Below, piece after piece: positions 34,807 through 48,000 of a stretch of 64,000 nt of DNA (positions are counted from its first letter, which is position 1; the number at the start of each line of letters is the position of its first letter). This DNA comes from Neurospora tetrasperma FGSC 2508. Lineage: Eukaryota; Ascomycota; Sordariomycetes; Sordariales; Sordariaceae. Below the pieces are notes generated by a model. It ran no database searches. It had not been told where the DNA came from and saw nothing but the letters and a program-made list of their open reading frames with translations. The position numbers and the translations under genes were made by a program. Location of the stretch: NCBI RefSeq assembly GCF_000213175.1, contig NW_009799099.1, forward strand, positions 4,342,473-4,406,472, written 5' to 3'.

Positions 34807-37800
34807 TTTGGAGAGGGTGAGTTTGATGCTTCGGACGTTCAAGTATCAAGACAGAGCTAACAAAAAGGGTGAGTTATTCGTTGGTGAGATTATGACAACT
34901 CCGGAAGCCGTGGTGTGTGTTGAGGTTGCTGGTAACAGTGATGACGGTGATAGGGTTCGGTTTCCGACTAGGTTATGTCTCGATGGATGTTGGTAAGTCG
35001 TTACTTTAAGTTTGCTGTCTATTTACCTAGATCCACGTCGACGTTCACCTGGACGAATTCATCCAAGAGCACCTGGATTAGGAGGTGGGGGGAGAGGATG
35101 TTTTATATTGTTCCCTTGAGCTGACGGTGTACTTGGTACATGCGCATCTCGCACAGTTAAGGTCCCATATCCTCGTACGTATGGGGCATTGGAGGAGACA
35201 CTAGAGACCCAAGAATGGGCCCCCATGTCAATCCATCGAGGTATGGATCCGGGTATTGGGAGCTGCTTTCTGGAAAGCTGGATGAGGCTCGATGGTCAAA
35301 CCCAGCCACTTAACAAGAAGCGTGACGAGTCGTGACAACGGGAACCGCTGTCCATTTGCTAAGCTAACACTTCCGCAACAGAGACAGAAACACCGCCTTT
35401 CAGAAATAGAGATGCCGACGCTGACCTTAGAAAAACTCGAAAAAAATGGAGGGAAAACGATAATTATTTGGAGGTATTCGACACGTAAAAACCAAGATCG
35501 TATCCCAAGGCAAAATGGTTGCCCCACCAATAGGTATCCCGGCAAACGCCCAGAGCTACGCTACAGCAGCGTACAGGAACGGGAGTGGCTCACATGTCTA
35601 TCACGACGGAGCTTAAGGTACAGTACAAAAGCCCACCATACCCGTCTCATCGTCCTCTCCCTCTTCCAACCCTCGTCGAGCCCCTCGCCAATCGTCATGG
35701 TCCTCCTTCAACCCCGTCTGGGGCTGGTGCAAAGTGGAATGAATCTTCAATCGATCCGCCCATTGCTCCGAGCCTGGTCTTGATTGGGTAACCCCTCGCT
35801 GGCCATGCCTCGAAACGGTGAGATCTTGGAGCCTGCGTACTTGATCGAACCCAACTTTCTCCAGTCCAGAAATTATTTTCTGACCTCTCCGCTTCTTCCA
35901 ACTCCATACACAAAGCCTTGACTACATGGACTCCTCCACAGGCACGTAAGTTTGCTCGAGACTTGAGTCAATCAGCGAGAGAATAATGAAATGGCGTCTT
36001 CTTGGTCGACTTTTTTCCAAGATGATCGAGGAAAGATGAGTGTGGAGGAGCCAATCACGACACTTTGTGTGGATGTTATGGCAGCCAAAACGGGCTTAGA
36101 TTTGCTGCTCACACGTGCAAAGTAGCAAGCCGAAAGGTACGGTCGAGTCCACGAGTCAGGGATTGCTTGAGCAAAAAGTCGACACACCCTAGGCCATCGT
36201 GCGGTTTGCGAAATGTTGCCAGCGGTGGAAATTGTTACGGTCATGTGCCCAACTGCCCACCTTTTTCTTAACAGTTTGGAACAAACCTTGCAACCCACGA
36301 ACCCACCCATGATGCCCCATCGCTACCCCAGGCTGGCCATCGTTGAAGAAAATCTGTGACAGAAGAGGGAAGGCAGCAAGGTACGATACCACAAACCCTT
36401 GACCTCAGTCTGGACCTTTGGGGTGATAACTCCGTTACTGGTCCTCTGCACATGTCAATGCTTTGTGGCTTTGGATCACAAGCTTCGGATTTCGTTTCTC
36501 CTGTCAAGGGTCAGACGGACTTTTTAGGAAGTTCAATGAAGTCCTTCGATATCTTCCAGACGGACATTATGGGCATCAAGAAAAACTCCCACTCCATCCG
36601 CCAGCCAGCCCCTTTTTTTTTGCTTTGAGGTTTCTTTGGCTTTGATGCCTTGCATGTAATGCGAGGGCAGCGAGGTACCCGAAGCCGAAGTACTGTTTGT
36701 ATTCTGGCAGAAAAAAACTGGGGAGACATTGTCACCGTTCCGTTTCTCTACAGTCTACACACATAACCCTCTCCTCTTCGACCCCAAATCCTTGTACTGT
36801 ACCTCAAAGTAAACGGTGGCAGCAGTTGTTTGAGAGGTAGGGCACCAATGATGGCATTCGCCATGGTCAACCAAAACTGGTTCTCCTCTATGGGCAAGCG
36901 AACAATGGGCCAGTGACAGGTCGGCCGTTTGACCGAAGCAGCGAAGCGCGATGCGATGCCGCTTTTGTGTGTGGTTCCCCTAGGCCGGAGCGGGACTTCT
37001 CCGCAGCGGCTTCTGGGGTCCGGCCGGGGCGGTGTTCTGATTGACTGAGGGCACGTAACGCACACTGTTTTATAGGTGGTACGGATGACATATTGCCGAA
37101 ACTACGAAGGACATACGAGCAAAAGCCTTCTTGGGATTTCAGTCCAGACCTCAGCCACTTATCGGGAATAACAAAAATATCACGAACGACGACAACGACC
37201 ATGTTAATATGCAATACCGCTGCACGAAGCTCGAGACAACGATCCGACGCTAAGATCAGAAGTGAAGCGAAACCTGGGGAATCCAGCACCTCATATGATT
37301 ATGTGAAGCGTCGCCAACTTGACACATCTGGGGCTCATCCACTTCATTTCAAGTTTCGTGATGGTCGACCACCACGACAGCAGCCTTATCATCATCATCG
37401 GGACAGCGAAAGGAGAGACAGCAACCAGTGAGCCACAGATCCCGACGATCATCATCACAAACTGGGATTAGCTTCGGCTTTGAGTCAGTTGCTTAGGGGC
37501 GAGCCTAACGAGAAACGGTGAAAGTGTATGCATCGCCGTCTTCACTGTCATCGCCACTGTTACCTTCCGTCTTTAGCGGCGGCGGCGGACCCCGTTTTCC
37601 GAAAGCCACTTTTTACAGCACGACACTGGGCAGCAATCAACCAATCCACAACTCGGAAATGCTTACCCACATCTCCTGAACATTGTGGATTTGGGATATC
37701 TGAAACGGTTGCTGGTTGATGATGTGGTTTTCTGGAGTCGCTCTTTTTATGTCTTTGAGCTCTGTTTTGTTTTGTGCTCTAGCTCTTGTCACCCCTGAGT

Positions 37801-39834
37801 CTCGTTATCACAAAGTAAACAAAAACAAAGAAATCCGGTACATTGAAGAAGGGGTCAGTTTTGATCCAGTCAAGTTCGAAGCAAGGCATTAACTGTGTGG
37901 AATGGTCATCATTCACGAGATTATGGCCAGAACCCACGATCGATAAATGAGCGAACATCACGACCACGCATTTCTTCAATCTTTTTCTTCAAGGGACTTC
38001 CCCATTGATGCCAAGAGCGGTGAAGCCCGGCTCGCCTGGATGTACCAGTCGGTAGCCAAGGGCTTTTGCAAGCAAGTGCCATTATCCACGGGCAAGCGAA
38101 CGACAAGGAAATTAAGCTAAAAAAAAAAAAAGCTGTAGGGATGCAAGAAATTGGAGAGAAAAAAAAAACGATCACCGATCTTTTTCTTCTCCTCCCTGCC
38201 TCCCCCGCTTCCAGTGGCGGCCAACCCCACGATCCTCCGCAAAAGCCAAGCTTTCCATTCTGCTGCTTCTGGATCTGCCCCGCAGACGCTGATGCCACAG
38301 TGCCAAACACCAACAGATCATTCTTTATCACCATCACTGCACCGTTCAGAGCCTCAAGCCCACTTTCTTCGGTGGTCTTCTTCTTCTTCACCGTTTTCCT
38401 CAAGCTTCCCCAATCAAATCTCCAGCTTGGCAGCCTCGGTAGCAATCCCCAGTTCCAGCCTCCCCGCCTCCAGCCGTCCAGTCCGCCCACAGCTCACCGG
38501 CGACCGGCTGACCCTGTGTCAGGCCCTGGTCCTCTCTGTCTGCGCCGTCATCCAACCCAGACATTCACACCGTCTCCGTTCGGCGTCATCTCCGTCTCAA
38601 ATTGTACTCCCTCCCCAGAGTCAGACGCTCCAGGAACAGAACAGGCGAGTCAGGTTCATCCCTCCTCCTTGCTTCTCATGACATAACATGAACAACCCAT
38701 TTTCAGCTCCGTATAACCTGTCCCTTCCCGGCCCTGATGATGGGCCTGGCCGGACCTGGACCAAAACTAGCTACCCAGGGCCCCGTCCCTAGGATCTGTA
38801 TATACCGGACGCCCACAAAATGAGAGTACGGATAGGATCACGAGACACGAGTGATACGGGGAATACCTACGGGGCACTTTCCGCATGGTCTTCTCCTCTG
38901 TTAGCAGGTGGTGCAAAGAACGCCGGTTGGCATCAGTGTTGTGCTTTACATCGATACGGTGTGCGATCCAGACTGGGTCCGCCTGCGTTGGGTTCGATCG
39001 AAGCTCGACCGAAACTGACGAGAATCCACTTTGAAGGACATTGACTAACGGACAATATGACTGAATGACCGACAGCCACGGATAGCTTAGCTTGGCTTAC
39101 ACCATTTGCCTATTGCCAAGAGTGGCATTGTTTGTGAGAGGGGCACCGGGTAGAAAGTTTGTACATTATATTGTACACTACCCGTTGGAGAGATTACTAT
39201 CGACTTGGAGATACGCAGTAACTACTTCGCAAGTCATTTAACGGACTCGCTCAAGTCGAGAGCGAACAAACGAGTGAAGGAAGGTAACTTACATCATCGG
39301 GATCCCTTAGAATTAGATAGATTGGTGATACAGTACTGTACCACAGGAAAGGTCAGCAGGAGTGGCAGGGAGTTCGGGACTATAGACCCTGAGAATCTTG
39401 GCCTAACAACGAACGAACAAACAAACAAATCGGAAGAATGAAAAAGACTAAACAGCTGCAGGCTAAACTACCAGAAGTGAAAATGTCGCGAAAATATCAC
39501 GGAAGGTCTTTATCTTCATGACCAACCGGCGAAACGAGACGATATACTACAGCCTTGACATTACATAGAGAGTGACAAGACATCGAGATGAAATATCACC
39601 TGCACAGTATACGACCGACGATCCATTCGGTGTCGCGAAGGATCATCGACGGCAACCGATGATCATCTACGGAATGTGTTCCGCGGTATGTACTAGAGCT
39701 CTGGTTTGACGACGAGTCTTGATCTGATACAAGGACTCGACTTATATTTCATTCTTCATTATTGTTGTTGCTAGAAGCCAATCCGCGAAGTAACAACATG
39801 ACATGCCAGGCTGGAATATCAACTATAGGAGATC

Positions 39835-39856
39835 CAACAACAACAACGACAACAGC

Positions 39857-39952
<96 letters not shown>

Positions 39953-40001
39953 AACAACAACAACAACAACAACAACAATAACAACAACAACAACAACAAC
40001 A
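39835..40001. repeat. AAC/CAA trinucleotide microsatellite, about 165 bp
   Basis: A nearly uninterrupted CAA/AAC repeat of some 55 units carries a handful of single-base interruptions (gac, cag and two ata). It produces artificial poly-Asn, poly-Thr, poly-Val and poly-Leu frames that are not genes. Confidence 0.97.
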
Positions 40002-41830
40002 TCAAGAGTCTTCAAACCATCGAAGCGTTGCCGGGTTATCTTAGAATATTTCGCTTTTGCCAATACCTACCACCTATCTCAACTCTCATTAGACCAGAAC
40101 GAAAGGCGCGATCAATTCATCTACAACTCTGCACGCAAAGGTTTAACAGCATGACCAAGACAGTTTTACTTCACAAATTACACATCAAGCATCACCCAAA
40201 ATAGATGTGTATTGATAATGGTAATCATTACCTTTTCGCGTCCACACTCATCTTCTATGTTGAAAATCCATCACACCCTGCCTTTTACAACAGTTATAAT
40301 AGCATCAACTAGCTTAGCACCGGCTTGTATATATAATCCGCAGTTCGCGAGCGTTTTTTGTTTTTTGCTGCTCAAGTGAGACATAGGCAACAGACAAGGA
40401 TAAGGAAGAAACAAAGAGGCTGTTGTCATTGCCCTCCACACATGTACCAAGATCCGAGAAGGTTGCAAAGCTTCTAGATTTGCATCAGAAGTTGAGCGTT
40501 CCAGACTTTTGTCAAAACAAAAGAAAAAAAAAGGGTTTTCCGTTGTTGGTTCTTTCCTTGTGCATCTCTGCGTGCTCCCTCCGTCTGCATATCTGCATGC
40601 CGTTCGTAACGGAGCGAAGTGACACGTGACAGACAAGCGAGAGAGAAGCGAAAAAAAAAGCGAAAAGAAAATGTGTGGACGCCACAATGCATCATGGGCT
40701 CATCTGACCTTTTGTTTTCACGGTTCCATCAAAGGGGCTGGCTAACTGACGACAGTGTTGGTTGGGGTTCGGTTACATTCGGGTGAGAGGAGATTGACTT
40801 GGATTGGAGTTGGAGAATCCAGGGATCTATGGTAGATAATGAGGAGAATGCGGAGAAGGCGTTGGAGTTGGAGTCTGAATGGAGGAGATATCTCGGGTGT
40901 GACGAGAAACGAAATACCTATGGTAGGAGACGGATTGGATGCTAGGTCATGAGCATACTCACTCACTCAGTCAGCCCTGGTGGTGGCCGTCAAGGTGCTC
41001 AAGTGTAGAAAAACAGACTGGAAAAAAAAAAGGAAATCTAGTATCGGTGTATGTTCGAGGTAATCACTCGCTCTTATCTACTGTGAAGAACTCAATATGC
41101 GCATCAATTAGGTGATGGAACATAGAATAGACCTAGCCAAAGTATAGACGAGGAGAAATATCATACAAAGTGGCACGCGTAGCGTACTATACACAAATGT
41201 GCCCAACACGGCACACGTCTATACCCGTCAACATGTTAGTCATAGCAATCGCAATGTTGCGGCCGCCTTGACTATGGGGTTTGGATTGTTTGGTTGCACG
41301 GCTTCTCAACGTCCAAGAAGCCAAGGGTCTGCACAAAGCCTGGAAAGTAAGCTTCGTTCTCCTGGAAATGTGAGGAGAGTGAATAAAAGCAAGTCAAGAG
41401 ATGATGGTTATGAGGATACGAGAAAACGAAGGAGTAACAGGAAACAAGACTGCTTGACTGTAGGGGAAAGGATATGACTAGCTCAAGAAGAAGAAGAAGG
41501 AGAAGAAGAAGGAAGAAGAGTGGCGAGTATGAAATGATCCTTCCTTCAGTATATCGGGTTTCTCTATTTTCAATTTTTCCTTACCTCATTTGAATTTCAA
41601 CAGACACACCTTGCAACCGAAAGGCTTTCCCTTCTTCTTCTTAATCTCCTTGCCCTGTCCTTCATTCATCCATCCCTTATACCCCCATAATCTTGTCTCT
41701 ACTGATGTGGTAGAGTCAGGCTTTCTGGGAAGGTAACTAATTGATGAGAAGGTCGAGAAGTTTGGTTATATGATTGCTGGATCACAACGTTGCATATTAC
41801 AGACATACTGTTGTTCAGACTTAAATGTCG

Positions 41831-41890
41831 GTTGGGGATGTCGACGGAGAGATGGACTCGGTTTGGGATGTCGACGGAGAGATGAACTCA
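41831..41890. repeat. 30-bp direct tandem duplication
   Basis: The block containing ggatgtcgacggagagatg occurs at 41836 and again at 41866, a 30-base period. Flanking bases differ slightly between copies. Confidence 0.8.
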
Positions 41891-42111
41891 ATGCTTTTAT
41901 CCCCTGGGCTACTTTGCATCATGGCTTGTTCTGCTATGATTTCACGGCTCCTTATACCCTTCTTGCTATGGAAGCTCTCCTACTGTATCGGCATGGCATT
42001 GTCTCAGTCGGCAACTTAAGGGTATATTGCGGACTATGATCGTTGAATTGAATTAATCGCGTCAAGGAGTCTACTCTCCGGCTTGAGGGGTTGTTAAACA
42101 ACCCTCTCCTC

Positions 42112-45029
42112 TCAAACAGGTGGCTCAACCCCCCTTTCACAAACCAAAGTATCGCTAAAACACCTAGTGAAAAGCTTATCACTCCCCTCACCCAACCACA
42201 CAATGTACCGCTTACTCTTCCCATTAGCCCCCAAGGCACCAGGAGCCACCCAATTCTGCTTCTGCGTATCCCACACGCTCAAATCCTTCCTCCTCAGCCT
42301 TAACGTAACCGTCTCGCTCTCTCCGGTGCCCAACTCCTTCGTCTTGGCAAAGTCACGCAACTGGATAATAGGCGTGTCGTACTCGCTGTCCGTGGGAAAC
42401 TGGACATACGCCTGCACAGAGGCTTTACCCTTGTGTCGAGAACCAGTGTTTTGCACAGTCACATCCAGCTCGAGGATGGTGTCAAAAAGGGCCGGGTTAC
42501 CACCCTGTCCGCCGCCGGCAGGGACACCAGGCTTTTGCACGGTCGAGTAGCCCTCGGGGTAGGGGTAAATTTGGGAACCGGACTTAGAAGAAGAAGAGGT
42601 ACCGACGGCATAGGCCTTGTCGGCGTCGGACTTGGATAGCCAGGAGTAGATGTAGCGCCAGACCTTGGAGAAGTCGGCGGGCTCGTAGGCTTCGGAAGCG
42701 GGCGGTATCTCGGTGGAGAGGATGGCGACGGAGGGCTTGGGCTGGCGAGCGGGCGGCAGGGCGGAGGAGAGGGCGTTGACGATCTTGATGTGGGCGTCGG
42801 TGTAGTTGAAGGTGGTGTAACTCAGACCGTGGCCGAAGGCATAGCGGGGCTTGATGCCTTGCTTGTTGAGCCAGCGGTAATCGATGTAGAGGCCTTCGCT
42901 GTAGGTATCTTGGGGCTGGCCGATGATTTCCTTGACGAGCTTGGTTACACTGTCAGGGAGGTCGTTCTCCTTCTTGGTGATGGAGTAGGGGAGGTGGCCG
43001 GAGGGTGAGACGTCGCCGAAGAGAACGTTGGCGAGCGATTCGCCGGCTTCTTGGCCGGGAAGGTGGGCGAAGAGGACCGCCTTGACGGAGGGCAGGTCAA
43101 TCCAGGGCTCGAGTATGAGGGGGCCGACTGTGTGGACAACGACTATGACGTTTTTGTAGTTCTCCGCAGCCTTCTGGACGAGCTTATCTCCATTGTGCCA
43201 AGCCGAGAACTTGTCGTTGTCGCGATCACCATGGTTGCCTTCAACGGTGAGCGAGTTCTCGCCCGCGGCGGAGTTGATAAAGACAATTGCAATGTCGTCA
43301 TCAGTGGGCGAAGGAGTGAGTGTGTGGGGGAAGTCATCGCTGTCGTAGAGCTTGACATTTTCGACCCGCTTCTTGATGGCAGTGATGGGGTCATCAAAAT
43401 AGGGGTAGTTCGCAACGCCGGAGCCCCAGCCCATTCCCAGAGTGCCCTTGTTGCAGGCGCGGCTTCCGCAAGCGTTGGGGCCAGCAGGGTCAACCCGAGC
43501 ATCAGAGCCGAAGATCCCGAGGGATGACTTGGTAGAAAGGGGCAGGAAATTATCGTCGTTCTTCAGAAGAGTAATGGCATCTTGGGCGACCTGGCGTGCG
43601 ACCGAGCCGTGATCCGCTTGAACATCCACAAACCAGTTAACCTTACCAATGGGCGAGACCGGAACAGCACCTGGATATAGAAGTCCCTTTTCACTCGATA
43701 CGTATGAGTGAAAGTTAACAGCTGGGAAGTTCTTGTCTTGGCCGAACTGATACCAAGGGGCCACAATCCTGGTCGCCATGTCGTTAAGCCTGTCCACTGG
43801 CACTGAGCCGTTCAACGCCGCCTCTGTGAGATGGAACTTCCAGAGGCTGCCACCAAATAGAGGTATTTGGGTGTCTCCAGGCATGCTCATGTCAAGGCCG
43901 GCCAGTGCTGATGCGACTCCGGAAATGTGAGAAAGCCAATCCGACATGACAAAACCCTGGAACCCAAGCTCATCCTTGAGCAAGTTGTTGATAAGGTAGG
44001 CGTTTTGAGAAGCAGCCGAGCCGTTGACGGCGTTGTAAGATGTCATGGCCGCGCCAACGCCGGCGTGGACACCATCAGCAAATGGCCATAACTAGGAGCG
44101 CTATGTTAGTCTTTGCGAATCCCGGGAATGTTCGGTGGGCAACTTGCGTAAAGCTCGTGCAGGGTGCGATCATCTACAATTATTGGGTCAACATCCGACT
44201 GTACACTTGACGGTCCATCGCACATCACTTACCAATATTCGAACTATATCCTGCTTGAAACGGATTGTACATGCGATACATCTCCTGCTCATTTCCAATG
44301 AAATGCTTGATGGTAGCAATAACACCCTGTTCCTGGACACCCTTGATAGTCAAGGCACCGGCAATACCTTGGAGAACGGGATCGGCACCGAAGCCTTCCC
44401 AGTTGCGGCCACCGAGTGGCTTGCGACCTAGGGGACCTACCGAGGGACCAAGGAAAACGTGGGCTCCTTTGCCGCGAAATTCTTTGCCAATAGCCACTGC
44501 GCGAGCATAGATAAGGTCCTTGTCAAACGTCGCTCCCGTGGTGATACCAGCTGGGAATGCCGTATTATGATCCGTGTTGCCCACACCGAGAGCACCATCC
44601 TGCAAACAAAGCTGAGGAAAGCCGACTCGGTATGCACTACCGCTGTTTCCTACACAAGGGCTGGTGCGTTGGTTAGAAGTGCTCGAGTAATTCGGTAACC
44701 GTCTTGATGAATTTACTTACCCTATATTACAGTCAGCTCAAACTCAGTTCGACACTCGTATGCTGGACTGAGGACTTACCCATAAACATACCGCTTCCAC
44801 CCGTGATGTTCGTCTTCTCCGCTAGTGTCATCTTGCCCACCAGTGCCTGCGCCTTTGCATAGCTATCTTTCCATGAATCTTCCCAGCCACCGTATGGCGT
44901 TGGGTAGTAAGGAGCCGCATAGAAGCCATCTGGGACGGCCGCCCTTTGTCGCACTGGACTTGCATTACAGCTAAGGTCGGAAAGGCTCAAGGCGAGAGTG
45001 AGCCACACAAAGTTCGATCGGACAGCCAT
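42112..45029 (-). CDS. Secreted GH3 beta-glucosidase
   Basis: The predicted product has 894 residues. Exons on the minus strand are 45029-44780, 44721 (one nucleotide), 44660-44233, 44173-44148 and 44091-42112. A signal peptide ([21 protein letters not shown]) is followed by the GH3 barrel: [42 protein letters not shown], then the nucleophile Asp286 in GFVMSDW. The second domain has [11 protein letters not shown] and the third (fibronectin-III-like) has [21 protein letters not shown]. The enzyme should cleave glucose from cello-oligosaccharides outside the cell. The 1-nt exon is required to restore GPCVGN; skipping it gives a stop four codons later. The last intron (44147-44092) begins GCAAGT, a GC-AG intron with an actaac branch. 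The ATG at 45029 is the first in the frame. Confidence 0.87.
44721..44721 (-). other. Predicted one-nucleotide exon of the beta-glucosidase gene
   Basis: On the minus strand, intron A (44779-44722, 58 bp, GTAAGT...ctgactgtaatatag) is followed by a single G, and then intron B (44720-44661, 60 bp, GTAAGT...ctaaccaacgcaccag). With the G, codon 84 is G+G+C (Gly) and the reading continues PCVGN, a GH3 family motif. Confidence 0.7.
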
Positions 45030-48000
45030 CTCAACAAATGCCCTTGCGGAACTTGGAATACTCGTCAACTTGAAGGCGTCCCGAAAGGAAAGGAAGCTCA
45101 AGAACAGCGACCCGTTGGAAGGGAGTCTGTTCAAATCGCAAGAGCAGTTTATAGACGGCGTTCACATGCCTCCATTTCAAGCCGCCTTGGCCATACCTTG
45201 ACCGCTCTCGGTACCGTGTTTCCATCCTTTCCACCTTACTAAAAGAGAGGCCAGGTGGGTTATCGACAAGGTTCCACGAATAAGACCATGGGACATTCCA
45301 TGATCTCTTATCGACAGAGTTGAAGCCAAGTGCTAAACGAACAAGTTCTTCTACCCGGAACCCCCCAGAAAGGCAGGAGGATTTCGTATAGCAAGCGAGG
45401 ATAGACATGGCGACGGAATAGGCTGTACGGCATAATAAGACACAAGGCATAACTAACCGGGGCCGGATTGCCATACATAGCAAATGCGTGGAGTCCGGCG
45501 AGTCGGACCTTGCCGCCACGTTCCACCACCCGTTCGCTTGCCCATCTGCTGTGCATCGTGAACACAAACATATGACTGACGGTGTCCAGAACAGGAAAAT
45601 GAGCACAAGTGTTGTCCGACAAGCACCTGGTTTTCCTTCGACAACCAAGCTTGTATGTAATTATGTTTCCACCACTGTAGCAGCACTAACCACTGTGAAG
45701 GTTGCCAGCTCTTCCGATGAAATTGCGTGTTTTTTTTCTTTCTTTTTTTTCCACTGAAAATCGAGAGAAGGGCAGAGGGAGATATCAATTGAGATGCTCC
45801 CCGCTTGAGAATAGGTCTCTTGTGTCAATGTCGTTCTCTGGTAGCCATAAGCAGCAAGCTAAATGCTTGGCCAACGTTGCGATCCGGAGGAGGTTCCTCA
45901 CCGGAGGAATGCCCCTTTTTAGCCATTCCATGCATCTGGCATCTGTTGAGCGGAGTTATGTACAGCAGAGATCCCCTTATGCGGAGAAATACATAACGGC
46001 GATAAAAGCAAGGGATATGATTGGGCCTGGGGCAACAGGGCAAGGGATTTACTGGTCGGTAACGGCGGCCTTGACTTGACGGCGGCAGTGGGTGGACAGC
46101 AGCAGGGGGCGGGGGACGCGCCGCCGTGACACTTGCGTACGGAAGAACCTCTTGAACCAGAGAAGCCTTGAGTTGGGCAGCAGCACAATGGCGCAGTTGC
46201 TCTTGACTTTAAGCTCGCCTAATTCTTCGCTTGAAGTCTTGGGGGTGGTTGTCCTCGGTGGTGATGTAGTGCGCTGCAGGCTCGACTGGGTGCGGACCAA
46301 ACTCCTGCCCGGCACGAGGAGGGGAGGTATACGTCAATGAGGCCTGAGATAGTGTGGTGTGGGAGCGGGTTGGCTAAGCGATGTCGAAGCTGAATGATGA
46401 AGAGGGTGTAGGACCGCAAGCTTCTGTATGAACAAGGCAGATAGATGATGGAGGCGGCGATGGCGCACCCGATGTTCATATGAGCGAGAATATCCACCAT
46501 GAGCCCTGAAGGGGTTCGACGGACTTGTGGAGGTGGTGAAGGTCGTTGTTGGGAATTTGACGGTCGTTGGGGATTTTAGAGGTTCCTCAGACCACTATCC
46601 CTCTCCTTGTGTTTGCTTGTTCTGCCCCTGGTAGCCTGCTGGATGGGTCCCAGGATCCATTCTCGTCGGCTGACCTTCGGTGTAGTGTAGAGAAAGTACT
46701 AGTCTGGTTGGATGGATATCTTAGCACTCTCGCTAACTAGAAACAACGGTGCTTGGCGTGAGATGAAAGTGCCGTCTGTCCTTCCTTCTCTTTCGCGTCA
46801 GTCATCTGCACATAATAACATGGAACCTAACCGTGACGGCACATACCTTATTACATTTGTTATAGAGCATCCAGTCTTCTTTGAACTCTCTGCCTTCTTC
46901 GGCGGCTTACTTACCTTAGTTGACCAGATATCATCCCTCCGTCAGGGTTTCGTTTGGGCACCAATGATCAGTCGTGGTTTGCGGGGCGTTCGTTGCAGTT
47001 GCAGTGTTCGCGGAGGCTTGAAAGTTTGTTGAACGGAAGTCGTTGCCCTTCTTCTGCACCAACATCAACATCTAAGCGGCGAAGTGATGACCTGATAAGG
47101 AAGGAGCACTTTCCGCTTACACAGCGTCTTGTTGGGCATTGAGGTGCCGGAGGTTGTTCCTCTTCCAATAAAAATGACTCGACTGGTTGGTCATCTTTTC
47201 TCTTGTTGCATCTTGCATCGTTCTTTCCCATCTCCCGATCGCCCACGGGATGGGGTTACCTTGTCTGGATGCTGGACTCTCGAGTGAGGTGGTATCCGTC
47301 AACGGCGGTTGTCATTCACGTCCTTTCCCTTTCACACTTCACTTTTCTCAATCTTGGCCGGTCAAGTGCCGAAGCGTCGTTCTCTCCTCCGCGTTTTCCC
47401 TCTTCACCAAGTATTCCCAAACAGTACACTGCGCCGAGAAAACGACCACACCTTGTGCAGAATCTGGGGCTGCTCAACCGTCATCTTGATCACGCCGCAT
47501 ACTCAGATCCGCGGACGCTACCACATTACGTACACTTCTCAAAGTCTCCAGCACGAATACCACTCAGACTACCCTGACACGGTAGCCGAGCCCTGCACTT
47601 ATACGGCCCGATCTGGTCAAGGTTGATCCCTCACCATGCACGTGGCTGCGATCTCGGTACAGCACACTGCACTACACTACCGTCTTGGACTCTCTTGGAT
47701 AGTCCCGGCCTAATGTACAGTTTAGAACAGCAGGGGAACCTTCGAAACGAGTATCAGGATGATCACTTGAACAAAACTCGTCCACTGCTCTCTGCATCAC
47801 ACAGATCTCTATCACATCTTACAACCTTTTCAGTCCACTCTCCTCTAGCGGCCTCCTCTCCTTGGTCTCCTTTCATTCCCAGCGTACATAGGTAGTCCAC
47901 AGAAGCTATATCACTTGGCGGCTGTGCTAACCACCAGACCGCCGTGCCTCCAAGTCCCTGTAGGGAAAGTCAGAGGATGATCCCCTCCATGATCATCAGG

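Larger units (their letters stand above)
34807..42111. other. Gene-poor region of about 7.3 kb
   Basis: I find no supportable gene on either strand. Frames such as 38066-38686 and 38151-38681 are low-complexity and Pro/Ser-rich, and the frame at 41199-41477 lacks family motifs. Landmarks are a long AAC/CAA microsatellite at 39835-40001, a 30-bp direct repeat at 41831-41890, and several poly-A or poly-T runs. The left part should include a long upstream regulatory region for the zinc-cluster gene; the right end holds the 3' region of the beta-glucosidase gene. Confidence 0.5.

Noticed and set aside
38066-38686. Overlapping plus-strand frames of 206 and 176 codons
   Set aside because: Both are low-complexity Pro/Ser/Phe-rich sequence from CT-rich DNA, with no motif and two competing frames over the same bases.
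39749-40204. Open frames coding for poly-Asn, poly-Thr, poly-Val and poly-Leu
   Set aside because: All arise from the AAC/CAA microsatellite and have no coding sequence beyond it.
45031-45648. Minus-strand frame of 205 codons just upstream of the beta-glucosidase start
   Set aside because: It has no ATG start, no family motif, and overlaps the likely leader of the beta-glucosidase gene.
46253-46258. CCTCGG hexamer between the beta-glucosidase and lipase genes, a FarA/FarB-type site
   Set aside because: A single hexamer in 3.6 kb is expected by chance, and it lies over 2 kb from the lipase start.
46219-46500. Small minus-strand frame starting MVDILAHMNIG with a hydrophobic stretch
   Set aside because: There is no recognisable family, no supporting splice continuation, and the downstream half is low-complexity. 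It could be real, but the sequence alone does not support it.
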